Translations under genes and position numbers: made by a program
In this document: piece after piece, positions 1 to 6,176 of the stretch
How positions within the stretch are numbered: the stretch's first letter is position 1
Layout: each line of letters begins with the position of its first letter
Notes under the pieces: generated by a model
What the model was told of the DNA's origin: nothing
Database searches by the model: none
What the model saw: only the letters and a program-made list of their open reading frames with translations
Assembly: GCA_028705785.1 (NCBI GenBank)
Contig: JAQWCT010000148.1
Location: forward strand, 1-6,888
Source of the DNA: Sulfurospirillaceae bacterium
GTDB taxonomy: Bacteria > Campylobacterota > Campylobacteria > Campylobacterales > Sulfurospirillaceae
Direction of reading: 5' to 3'
Length of the DNA stretch: 6,888 bases

Positions 1-561
1 TTGCTCATAAGTAAATCCTTGATGTCCGCCGCTCAAAGGTCCCTCGACCACAATGGCATCGGGGAGTCTATTATAGCGCTGTGTCCAGCGTTTACAAATG
101 ATTTTAAGTGCTTTAGCAGAGGAGACGATAGGAACAAGAGCGATATCTGGGTAATCTACGGTAAACTCTGGCATATTCGTAGGAAGCCCTGCTCCAGTGA
201 TAATGATATCCACGCCTGCTTCACAGGCATCTTTGATAACGCGTTCATATTCATTAATGGCATAAAGAATGTTGACACCTAATGGCTTGTCTCCACAAAT
301 TTTACGACTATTGTTGACTATAGCTATCAAACCCTCTTTAGAGTAAAAATTTTCTGCTTCGAATGGACGATTATTAATATTTTTTTTACTGTATTTGGCG
401 TCTTCATAGCATCCTGTTCCCACAGAACTGATGACACCAAGACCACCTTCTAAACTAACCGTTCCAGCAAGCTTATCCCAACTAATTCCTAGCCCCATAC
501 CACCTTGAACGATAGGATGTTCAAGAACATGTTTTCCGATTTTCAGAGGTTTAAATGACAT
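1..561 (-). CDS. Nitronate monooxygenase / 2-nitropropane dioxygenase family protein (3' end outside window)
   Basis: The N-terminal 187 residues of a TIM-barrel flavoprotein are present; the reading frame runs off the left edge without a stop. Family signatures are the N-terminal QGGMGLGIS (residues 19-27), followed by LAGTVSLEGGLGVISS (31-46), the strand GVNIL (95-99), GVDIIITGAGLP (116-127), and GPLSGGHQG (174-182). His180 aligns with the catalytic histidine of nitronate monooxygenases. Members bind FMN and oxidise alkyl nitronates; the related FabK enoyl-ACP reductases share the fold, so the true substrate cannot be fixed from this fragment. The ATG shares one base with the tyrS stop (TAATG). 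An AAAGG ribosome binding site lies 7 bases upstream, inside the end of tyrS, which suggests translational coupling. The family call is secure; the physiological role is open. Confidence 0.88.
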   Translation of the reverse strand, partial: MSFKPLKIGKHVLEHPIVQGGMGLGISWDKLAGTVSLEGGLGVISSVGTGCYEDAKYSKKNINNRPFEAENFYSKEGLIAIVNNSRKICGDKPLGVNILYAINEYERVIKDACEAGVDIIITGAGLPTNMPEFTVDYPDIALVPIVSSAKALKIICKRWTQRYNRLPDAIVVEGPLSGGHQGFTYEQ

Positions 562-1760
562 TAGATTACCTTTAGCTTAGCAAATTTTCGCTTTCCTACT
601 TGAAGAACATACTCTCCAAGTTCTAGCTGTAATTGTTCATCGTCTACTTTTTCTTGATCCAGTTTTACAGCACCTTGCTTGATATCGCGTCTTCCTTGTG
701 AAGTAGAAGATTCTAAACCACAATCCACCAACGCTTTAGCAATCCACAGTGGACCTTTACATGTAAACTCATCCATCTCAGTTGGAATCTCATTGTGCGC
801 ATGAACGCGTTCAAATTCTGCTTGAGCTTCAAGTGCTGCACTTTCCCCATGGTAGCGAGAAACGATTTCTAAAGCAATCATCTCTTTGGCTTTTTTAGGG
901 TGTAATGTACCACTTGCAACATCTTCTTTTAAAGAGGCTATTGCTTCTAAACTAAGGGCGCTGAGTAATTCATAATAACGCCACATGAGATCATCACTGA
1001 TGCTTAAAACTTTTCCAAACATATCGGAGGGAACATCCGTCACACCAATATAATTGCCTAGTGACTTACTCATTTTGTGCACGCCATCAAGTCCTTCAAG
1101 CAAAGGCATCATGATAACCGCTTGTTCTTTTCCTACATTATAAGCGCGTTGTAAATGTCTTCCCATTAAAAGGTTAAACTTCTGATCTGTTCCACCCATC
1201 TCAATATCACATTTCATTGCAACACTATCATAACCTTGCAATAGGGGATATAAAAATTCACTAATAGAAATAGGCGTTTGCGACTTATAGCGCTTTTCAA
1301 AATCTTCTCGCTCTAACATTCGTGCGACATTAAAGGTTGTGGTTAGTTCTACAAGTCCTGCAGCTCCTAATGCTTCAATCCACTCCGAGTTAAACATAAC
1401 AATCGTTTTTTCAGGGTCTAAGATTTTAAAAACTTGCTCTTTATAGCTTTGTGCATTAGCAAGAACGATTTCACGCGTCAATTTTTTGCGTGTCTCATTT
1501 TTGCCAGTTGGATCACCAATCATGCCTGTAAAATCGCCAATCAAAAATTGTACGATGGCGCCAAATTTTTGAAGCATCGCCATTTTTTGAAGCAATACCG
1601 TATGTCCTAAATGTAAATCAGGAGCAGTTGGGTCAAATCCCGCTTTAACTAAAAAAGTCTCGCCTTTTTCAAAATAGTTTTTGAGTAAAGTTATAATTCG
1701 CTCTTCATCGATGATTTCACTGACACCGCGTTTAATCTCTTTAAGCGCATTTTGTATCAT
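561..1760 (-). CDS. tyrS: Tyrosyl-tRNA synthetase
   Basis: A class I aminoacyl-tRNA synthetase of 399 residues that charges tRNA-Tyr with tyrosine in the cytoplasm. The Rossmann-fold catalytic domain shows GFDPTAPDLHLGH with the HIGH-type motif HLGH at residues 50-53. It also has the tyrosine-pocket motif EMGGTDQ (187-193) and the KMSKS loop at 229-233. The C-terminal part, roughly 337-399, is an S4 RNA-binding domain (ALVDCGL, then SQGRRDIKQGAVKLD). The length and the HLGH/KMSKS form fit the TyrZ-like bacterial subgroup (about 400 residues) rather than the E. coli TyrS type. The ATG start is supported by a strong AGAAGGAA ribosome binding site 6 bases upstream. It lies 15 bases after spoT, whose stop is doubled (TAATAA), and its own stop overlaps the next gene by one base. 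Nothing is missing. Confidence 0.97.
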   Translation of the reverse strand: MIQNALKEIKRGVSEIIDEERIITLLKNYFEKGETFLVKAGFDPTAPDLHLGHTVLLQKMAMLQKFGAIVQFLIGDFTGMIGDPTGKNETRKKLTREIVLANAQSYKEQVFKILDPEKTIVMFNSEWIEALGAAGLVELTTTFNVARMLEREDFEKRYKSQTPISISEFLYPLLQGYDSVAMKCDIEMGGTDQKFNLLMGRHLQRAYNVGKEQAVIMMPLLEGLDGVHKMSKSLGNYIGVTDVPSDMFGKVLSISDDLMWRYYELLSALSLEAIASLKEDVASGTLHPKKAKEMIALEIVSRYHGESAALEAQAEFERVHAHNEIPTEMDEFTCKGPLWIAKALVDCGLESSTSQGRRDIKQGAVKLDQEKVDDEQLQLELGEYVLQVGKRKFAKLKVI

Positions 1761-1775
1761 ATCTATTCCTTCTTA

Positions 1776-3932
1776 TTATTTATACGCATCATTGACAGAA
1801 ACAAATTGAATGATTCTGTACTTATTTTTTAAATTATCTCTCACTGTGGTAATATTTTTATCAGGCAACTCTAAAATCATTTCAAAGTAATCTGCATGTC
1901 CCTCATCCTCTGACTTTCCGAGCTCAATGGTCACAAGGTTAACCTCCATTTTAGCCAAATAGAGTAGGAAAGAGGCTAAGGAGCCTTTTTTATTTTCTAA
2001 ACTCACAATCAATTTATAGCGCTCAGGTGCTTCCCTCGTCCACTTAACAAACACCATCGGTTCATTTTCATCCATCAATACAGCCGCTCGTTCGCACAAT
2101 TTATGATGCACAAAAACATCGGTACCTTTTTTAAAGCCCACGATATCATCACCCCGTTTTGGATGACAACAATAGTCAAAATAGACATTGGAAATATGAT
2201 AATTCGAATAAATAACAATATTTTCAAATTTCTGTTTTTTAATGCCATATCGATCTTTTTTCAATAAAGGAAAAAGTAAAGTATCATGCAACGCATGTCC
2301 TTTAAGTCCATTTACCACATCTTGAAGGTAAATAGAATCAATGGCTGCTTTGTAGATTTTTTTAGTGAGCATATCTGATTCAAGCCATTCCAATATTTTT
2401 GGCTCAGAGAGACTAAAAACATGTGCCAGAATTTTGATGGCTACTTTATGATTGATATCTTTAATTTTTTGGCGACAATTCGATTGAATCGTACTTTTTG
2501 CTTTACCTGTTTTAACGCTATTGACCCAACTACAACGATATTTTGGCTCTTTTGAAGTCACAACTTTAACGATATCACCGTTTTTAAGTTCGGTCAAAAG
2601 CGGCACTTTTTGCTTATTTACAAAAGCTTCATCTGCATGTGCCCCAACTTCTGTATGTACTTCATACGCAAAATCCAAAACAGTTGCCCCTCTAGGGAGC
2701 GTAAAAATATCGCCCTTAGGAGAAAAAACAGCGATATCTTCACTGTAAAGATTATCTTTAGCAATGGCATAAAAATCTTCGATATTTTCAATATCGTCAT
2801 TTTGATTGTTGAGGTCATTAAGCCAATCTAACTTAGGATTGAGTCCGCCTGATTTATATTTCCAATGCGCAGCCACACCATACTCTGCTGTTTTGTTCAT
2901 ATCATAAGTTCGAATCTGCGACTCAATGATAGACTTATCATCAAAAACAGTCGTATGAATCGTTTGATAGCCATTTTCTTTGGGTATTGCCACATAATCT
3001 TTAAAACGAGAAATCAGTGGATTAAAATGCTGATGCACAATCCCCAAAGCCCGATAACAATCAATAGGATTACGAACGATAATACGAATAGCCAAAAGGT
3101 CAAGTATCTCTTCGATTGAAACACCTTTTCTTTGCATCTTAAGATAGATAGAATAATAATGCTTAATTCGTTTTTGAATCGTAAAATCACTCTCTATAAA
3201 GCCTTCTTTTAACATGTAAGTTTTTATTTTAGAGATAAAGTGATTGAGTCTAAGTTGGAGTTGTTGCCCATGCTCGGTGATATAAGTATCTATTTTGTTG
3301 TATTCATTAGGCATGACATACAAAAAGCTAAAATCTTCGAGTAAATTTTTAATAGAAGAGATGCCTAATCGATGAGCGATAGGGGCATAAACAACCAAAG
3401 TTTCTTCGCTAATACGGCGCTGCTTTAGAGGGTCAAGTGCTGAGAGGGTAAGCATATTGTGGAGTCTATCGCATAACTTGACCACTAAAACTCTCACATC
3501 TCGGATAGAAGCAATCAACATTTTTCTAAAAGTCAATGCTGAAGCAATCAGTTTCTCATTTGAGTCTGAGGGAATAAGTTCAAGATCTCTTATCTCCATA
3601 ATCTTTGTCAAACCATCAACAAGATGCCCAACTTCCTCACCAAACATCGCTTTGACTTCTTCAGTAGAACAACTCGTATCTTCAACAACATCATGAAGAA
3701 GTCCTGCAACCACCATCGATTCATCGCCACCCAAATATGCAACAAAAACGCACACTAAGATAGGATGAACCACATATTCTTCGCCACTTTTTCGATACTG
3801 TCCCTTATGCTTCTCTCTCGTAAAAGCAACTGCTTTTTCAATACTGGCTGTTGGCTTGATATATTTGTATAAAAGTTCAACCGCTTTATCAGCTTGTTTA
3901 CACCCTTTTACAATCTCAACTAACTCTTCCAA
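1776..3932 (-). CDS. spoT: Bifunctional (p)ppGpp synthetase/hydrolase (long RSH protein)
   Basis: At 718 residues this is a complete long RelA/SpoT homologue, making and degrading the stringent-response alarmone (p)ppGpp. The N-terminal HD hydrolase domain keeps its metal and substrate residues: R47, H56, H80-D81, E84-D85 (LLHDVVEDT) and D155 (CDRLHN). The synthetase domain has RIKHYYSIYLK (255-265), D278, RFKDYVAIPKENGYQTIH (309-326) and ESQIRT (337-342). Its RxKD motif (309-312) is the type found in bifunctional Rel/SpoT enzymes, not the ExDD of RelA. A TGS domain follows at about 400-460, a linker helical region, a Cys-rich module (C588, C589, H609, C613) and a C-terminal ACT domain from about 638. 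It could equally be named rel; it is probably the organism's main or only long RSH, but that is inference. The start is TTG, 7 bases after the rpoZ stop, because no ATG occurs upstream in frame. Confidence 0.96.
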   Translation of the reverse strand: MEELVEIVKGCKQADKAVELLYKYIKPTASIEKAVAFTREKHKGQYRKSGEEYVVHPILVCVFVAYLGGDESMVVAGLLHDVVEDTSCSTEEVKAMFGEEVGHLVDGLTKIMEIRDLELIPSDSNEKLIASALTFRKMLIASIRDVRVLVVKLCDRLHNMLTLSALDPLKQRRISEETLVVYAPIAHRLGISSIKNLLEDFSFLYVMPNEYNKIDTYITEHGQQLQLRLNHFISKIKTYMLKEGFIESDFTIQKRIKHYYSIYLKMQRKGVSIEEILDLLAIRIIVRNPIDCYRALGIVHQHFNPLISRFKDYVAIPKENGYQTIHTTVFDDKSIIESQIRTYDMNKTAEYGVAAHWKYKSGGLNPKLDWLNDLNNQNDDIENIEDFYAIAKDNLYSEDIAVFSPKGDIFTLPRGATVLDFAYEVHTEVGAHADEAFVNKQKVPLLTELKNGDIVKVVTSKEPKYRCSWVNSVKTGKAKSTIQSNCRQKIKDINHKVAIKILAHVFSLSEPKILEWLESDMLTKKIYKAAIDSIYLQDVVNGLKGHALHDTLLFPLLKKDRYGIKKQKFENIVIYSNYHISNVYFDYCCHPKRGDDIVGFKKGTDVFVHHKLCERAAVLMDENEPMVFVKWTREAPERYKLIVSLENKKGSLASFLLYLAKMEVNLVTIELGKSEDEGHADYFEMILELPDKNITTVRDNLKNKYRIIQFVSVNDAYK

Positions 3933-3952
3933 ATGAAAGCTACTGTATCTCT
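3930..3952 (-). promoter_or_regulatory. Weak translation start region of spoT
   Basis: The spoT frame opens after an in-frame TAG inside rpoZ and has no ATG or GTG before TTG at 3932-3930. The only purine-rich stretch, AGAGA at 3952-3948, is 15 bases from the TTG, too far for a normal Shine-Dalgarno. The rpoZ stop (3942-3940) lies 7 bases upstream of the TTG, so ribosomes finishing rpoZ could restart here. This arrangement would keep SpoT output low and tied to omega translation; that is inference from the layout. Confidence 0.5.
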
Positions 3953-4158
3953 GTAATCGAATCTAATCTAACTTTGCCCTCAGCAATTTCCATGAGTGCA
4001 ATGTCTGTATATTTTTGTTTGTTTTTATCTGCTTTGATAAGAGGCTCTGCGCCATTTGAAAGTTGTTCTGCGCGTTTTGAAACCATTAAGACTAATTTAT
4101 ATCTATCGTGACCTACAAGTTCTAATGCTTTTGCTGTGATTGTTTCGATTCTTTTCAT
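3940..4158 (-). CDS. rpoZ: DNA-directed RNA polymerase omega subunit
   Basis: A 72-residue protein matching omega, which binds the beta-prime subunit and helps RNA polymerase assemble. The conserved core is visible: RYKLVLMVSKRAEQL (residues 19-33, compare the RFxLVxxxxxRARQ block of E. coli omega) and then DIALMEIAEGKV (52-63, the conserved TxIALxEIxEGxI block). It is shorter than E. coli omega because it lacks the acidic/glutamine-rich C-terminal tail. The N-terminus reads MKRIE rather than the MAR start known to contribute to ppGpp site 1 in E. coli. The ATG has an AAAGGA ribosome binding site 7 bases upstream. It lies between pyrH (24-base gap) and spoT (7-base gap); rpoZ next to spoT is also the E. 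coli arrangement. Confidence 0.94.
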   Translation of the reverse strand: MKRIETITAKALELVGHDRYKLVLMVSKRAEQLSNGAEPLIKADKNKQKYTDIALMEIAEGKVRLDSITEIQ

Positions 4159-4182
4159 TGTATTTTCCTTTGATTCTTTAGA

Positions 4183-4896
4183 TTATTTTTTAACGATAGA
4201 GCAACATGACAAGTCACCCTCGATGATTTTGAGTAAATTACCTTTTTCAAACATATTGCAAATGACGATAGGCAGATTATTGTCTTTGGCCAAGGCGATA
4301 GAAGTATCATCCATGACTTTGATGTTATCGTCCATAGCTCTATCATAAGTCAGCTCTGCTATCTTTTGTGCATCCAAGAATTTTTTGGGGTCTTTATCAT
4401 AAACACCATCAACTTTAGTTGCTTTGATAATCATCCCCGCCCCAATCTCAATAGCACGCAAAGTAGCTGCTGTATCGGTCGTAAAAAATGGATTCCCCGT
4501 TCCTGCTGCAAAAATAACAATTCTTCCTTTTTCAAGATGTCTTTGTGCGCGTCTTACGATAAAAGTTTCACAAATAGCTTCCATTTTGATGGCACTTTGA
4601 ACGCGAACTTCCATACCCACATGCTCCAATGCTTCTTGCATCGCAATGGAGTTAATAACGGTAGAGAGCATTCCCATATAATCGCCACTCGTTCGTTTGA
4701 TAATACCATCTTTTGCAGCACTCACGCCTCTGATAATATTGCCCCCACCGATGACAATACCCACTTCAATCTCATGAGTAATTAAAGATTTAATTTCATC
4801 AGCAATAAATTTCAAAATAGAAGTATCAATTCCAAAACCATTATTGCCAGAAAGTGCTTCAGCTGAAAATTTAACTAATACTCTTTTTTTGTTCAT
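4183..4896 (-). CDS. pyrH: UMP kinase
   Basis: A 237-residue bacterial UMP kinase of the amino-acid kinase fold, which phosphorylates UMP to UDP in the cytoplasm as part of pyrimidine nucleotide supply. It works as a hexamer and is normally controlled by GTP and UTP in this family. Visible motifs are the N-terminal phosphate loop KFSAEAL (residues 9-15), GGGNIIRG (50-57), GDYMGMLSTVINSIA (71-85), the nucleotide-binding GTGNPFFTTDTAA (132-144), and ATKVDGVYDKDP (159-170). The usual loop is K-[LF]-S-G-E-A-L; here the glycine is Ala12. The ATG is preceded by AAAGG at a spacing of 10 bases. It is the first gene after the 59-base gap that may carry a promoter, and leads into rpoZ and spoT. Length and motifs are typical, so the gene is intact. 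Confidence 0.97.
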   Translation of the reverse strand: MNKKRVLVKFSAEALSGNNGFGIDTSILKFIADEIKSLITHEIEVGIVIGGGNIIRGVSAAKDGIIKRTSGDYMGMLSTVINSIAMQEALEHVGMEVRVQSAIKMEAICETFIVRRAQRHLEKGRIVIFAAGTGNPFFTTDTAATLRAIEIGAGMIIKATKVDGVYDKDPKKFLDAQKIAELTYDRAMDDNIKVMDDTSIALAKDNNLPIVICNMFEKGNLLKIIEGDLSCCSIVKK

Positions 4897-4930
4897 TTTT
4901 TAAAAACCTTTACACATAGAAAATTTTTTC

Positions 4931-4936
4931 ATTTTA
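4931..4936 (-). promoter_or_regulatory. Candidate sigma70-type -10 element upstream of pyrH
   Basis: On the minus strand TAAAAT sits 34 bases before the pyrH ATG, in the only gap of more than 25 bases in the window. It fits the TAnAAT-like -10 box of Campylobacterota, whose promoters usually lack a conserved -35; none is visible here either, with GTAACT at a 17-base spacing being a poor match. The surroundings are T-rich on both sides. It would drive pyrH-rpoZ-spoT-tyrS and the monooxygenase gene. No hairpin terminator for the upstream ftsX/envC pair is visible, so read-through is likely too. In such AT-rich DNA, chance matches are common. Confidence 0.4.
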
Positions 4937-4955
4937 CCCTAAAAGACCTAAAAAG

Positions 4956-6176
4956 TTACTTTGCGCCGATAAGCTCTAAAGGATCGATGTGAAAATTCTT
5001 TTGGGTTACCTCAAAAGTGAGGTCATCATCAACCCTCCCTATCACATATCCTTTTTTGATTTTTTGTCCGACTTGAATGGTGGGAGCAATCTTGGAGAGA
5101 TGCGCATAAATGGTATGGATTTCATCACTGTTTTCAATAATAACAACCTTTTCAAGAGAGGCCGTATCTTTCGCGAAAATAACTTTCCCACTTAAAACAC
5201 TTTTAACTGTCGCATCAGGAGTGGAAGAAGCCAACACCACGGACTCATTGAAAATTTTTATCTTATAGATAGGGTCAACATAATCCCCAAATTTTCGCTT
5301 CACCGTAAAACCATCAAGGGGTGCTATCGTTTTTTCACCAACATATTTTTTAACATTGCTATTTTGATAGGAAGAGCCTATTTGTCGTATACCAGAATCT
5401 CCTGCAACTTCTTTTGGCTTATCTTTTTTAGCATTTTTTTCTGCTAAAAGCTTGTTGTCTTCTTGAATTTTAATAATTTTGAGCTTTTCAAGTGTTGCCC
5501 TTATCTCTTCTCGTTCATCTTGTATATCTTGTAACTGTTTTTTATAGCCCTCTTTTTTAGCACTCAATGCTACGATGGAGCTTTCTCTTTTTTTCTCCAA
5601 TGCCACTAGCTCATCTTTTTTATTTTTAGCGTTTTGGATTTCTAGTTTAATGCTCTTGATTTCTTGACTTTGAGAGTAAATTTGCTCATTCACCTGCTTA
5701 TAATCATTCGCCAATTTTCCAAACTCTTTACGGATAATAATATCCATCTTTTGAAGTACTTCATCCACCAAAATACCATCTTCATTGTCCATATAGCCAC
5801 TATCAGAAATAAGATAAAAGGAAAAATCCTCCGCTATGATTTTGATGATTTTGTCTTCTAAATCTTTTTTTTGGGTGGAGAGTATTTGTGTATCTTTAGT
5901 GAGTTTTTCAAGAAGGTCATAGCGCTTTTGTACGGCTTCACTAGACTCTACGATATTTTTACCAAGCTCTTCTACTTTAATTTTTATTTGTTCAATGTTT
6001 TTTTCTTCACTAAGTATCTCGCTGGCAATGTCTTGAAGTTTGCCATGGAGCTTTTTTTCTGTACTCATTTTTTCTTCTAAACTTTTTGCCTTTTCATCTA
6101 TTTTCTGAGTCGTACTGTTGGCAAACGCCCCCAAAAGAGGAAAAAGAACACAAACAACAAAAAGCCATTTTTTCAT
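4956..6176 (-). CDS. EnvC-like murein hydrolase activator with degenerate LytM (M23) domain
   Basis: A 406-residue protein with an N-terminal signal peptide (charged MKK, hydrophobic core, likely cleavage after GAFA at residue 19). It has a long Lys/Glu-rich helical, coiled-coil region (about 22-250) and a C-terminal LytM/peptidase M23 fold (about 280-406). This is the architecture of EnvC, which docks on the FtsX periplasmic loop and switches on cell-separation amidases. The LytM core is recognisable from DATVKSVLSGKVIFA (321-335), IYAHLSKI (356-363) and VGQKIKKGYVIG (369-380). However, the first zinc-ligand motif HxGxD is replaced around residues 309-313 (FNESV), and the HxH motif reads DLT (385-387, in DLTFEV). 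Only the YAH histidine (His359) remains, so it is probably not a working endopeptidase. The ATG overlaps the ftsX stop by 4 bases (ATGA). Annotation pipelines may call it simply an M23 peptidase. Confidence 0.9.
   Translation of the reverse strand: MKKWLFVVCVLFPLLGAFANSTTQKIDEKAKSLEEKMSTEKKLHGKLQDIASEILSEEKNIEQIKIKVEELGKNIVESSEAVQKRYDLLEKLTKDTQILSTQKKDLEDKIIKIIAEDFSFYLISDSGYMDNEDGILVDEVLQKMDIIIRKEFGKLANDYKQVNEQIYSQSQEIKSIKLEIQNAKNKKDELVALEKKRESSIVALSAKKEGYKKQLQDIQDEREEIRATLEKLKIIKIQEDNKLLAEKNAKKDKPKEVAGDSGIRQIGSSYQNSNVKKYVGEKTIAPLDGFTVKRKFGDYVDPIYKIKIFNESVVLASSTPDATVKSVLSGKVIFAKDTASLEKVVIIENSDEIHTIYAHLSKIAPTIQVGQKIKKGYVIGRVDDDLTFEVTQKNFHIDPLELIGAK

Noticed and set aside
1..282. 93-codon plus-strand open frame at the left edge
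   Set aside because: It is antisense to the nitronate monooxygenase-like gene, whose motifs are unmistakable; the plus-strand product matches nothing I know.
380..387. A8 tract (coding strand) in the monooxygenase-like gene, and similar A7-A8 tracts in the EnvC-like gene (for example 5865-5872), as possible phase-variation sites
   Set aside because: Such A runs are common in AT-rich Lys-rich genes; phase variation in Campylobacterota usually uses longer G/C tracts, and all frames here are intact.
4155..4346. 63-codon minus-strand frame within the 3' part of pyrH and the gap before rpoZ
   Set aside because: It is an alternative frame inside conserved pyrH codons and has no family features.
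4366..4785. 139-codon plus-strand open frame opposite pyrH
   Set aside because: It lies wholly antisense to a well-conserved gene, has low-complexity His/Asn/Cys-rich composition, no recognisable domain and no convincing ribosome binding site.
4938..4955. Near-perfect tandem 9-base repeat (CCTAAAAGA / CCTAAAAAG) upstream of pyrH
   Set aside because: Only two short A-rich copies are present, overlapping the end of the EnvC-like gene region; no known regulator site is recognised and chance is a sufficient explanation.
4897..4955. Possible terminator or riboswitch between the EnvC-like gene and pyrH
   Set aside because: At 59 bases it is too short for a riboswitch, and no GC-rich stem followed by a T run is visible on the minus strand.
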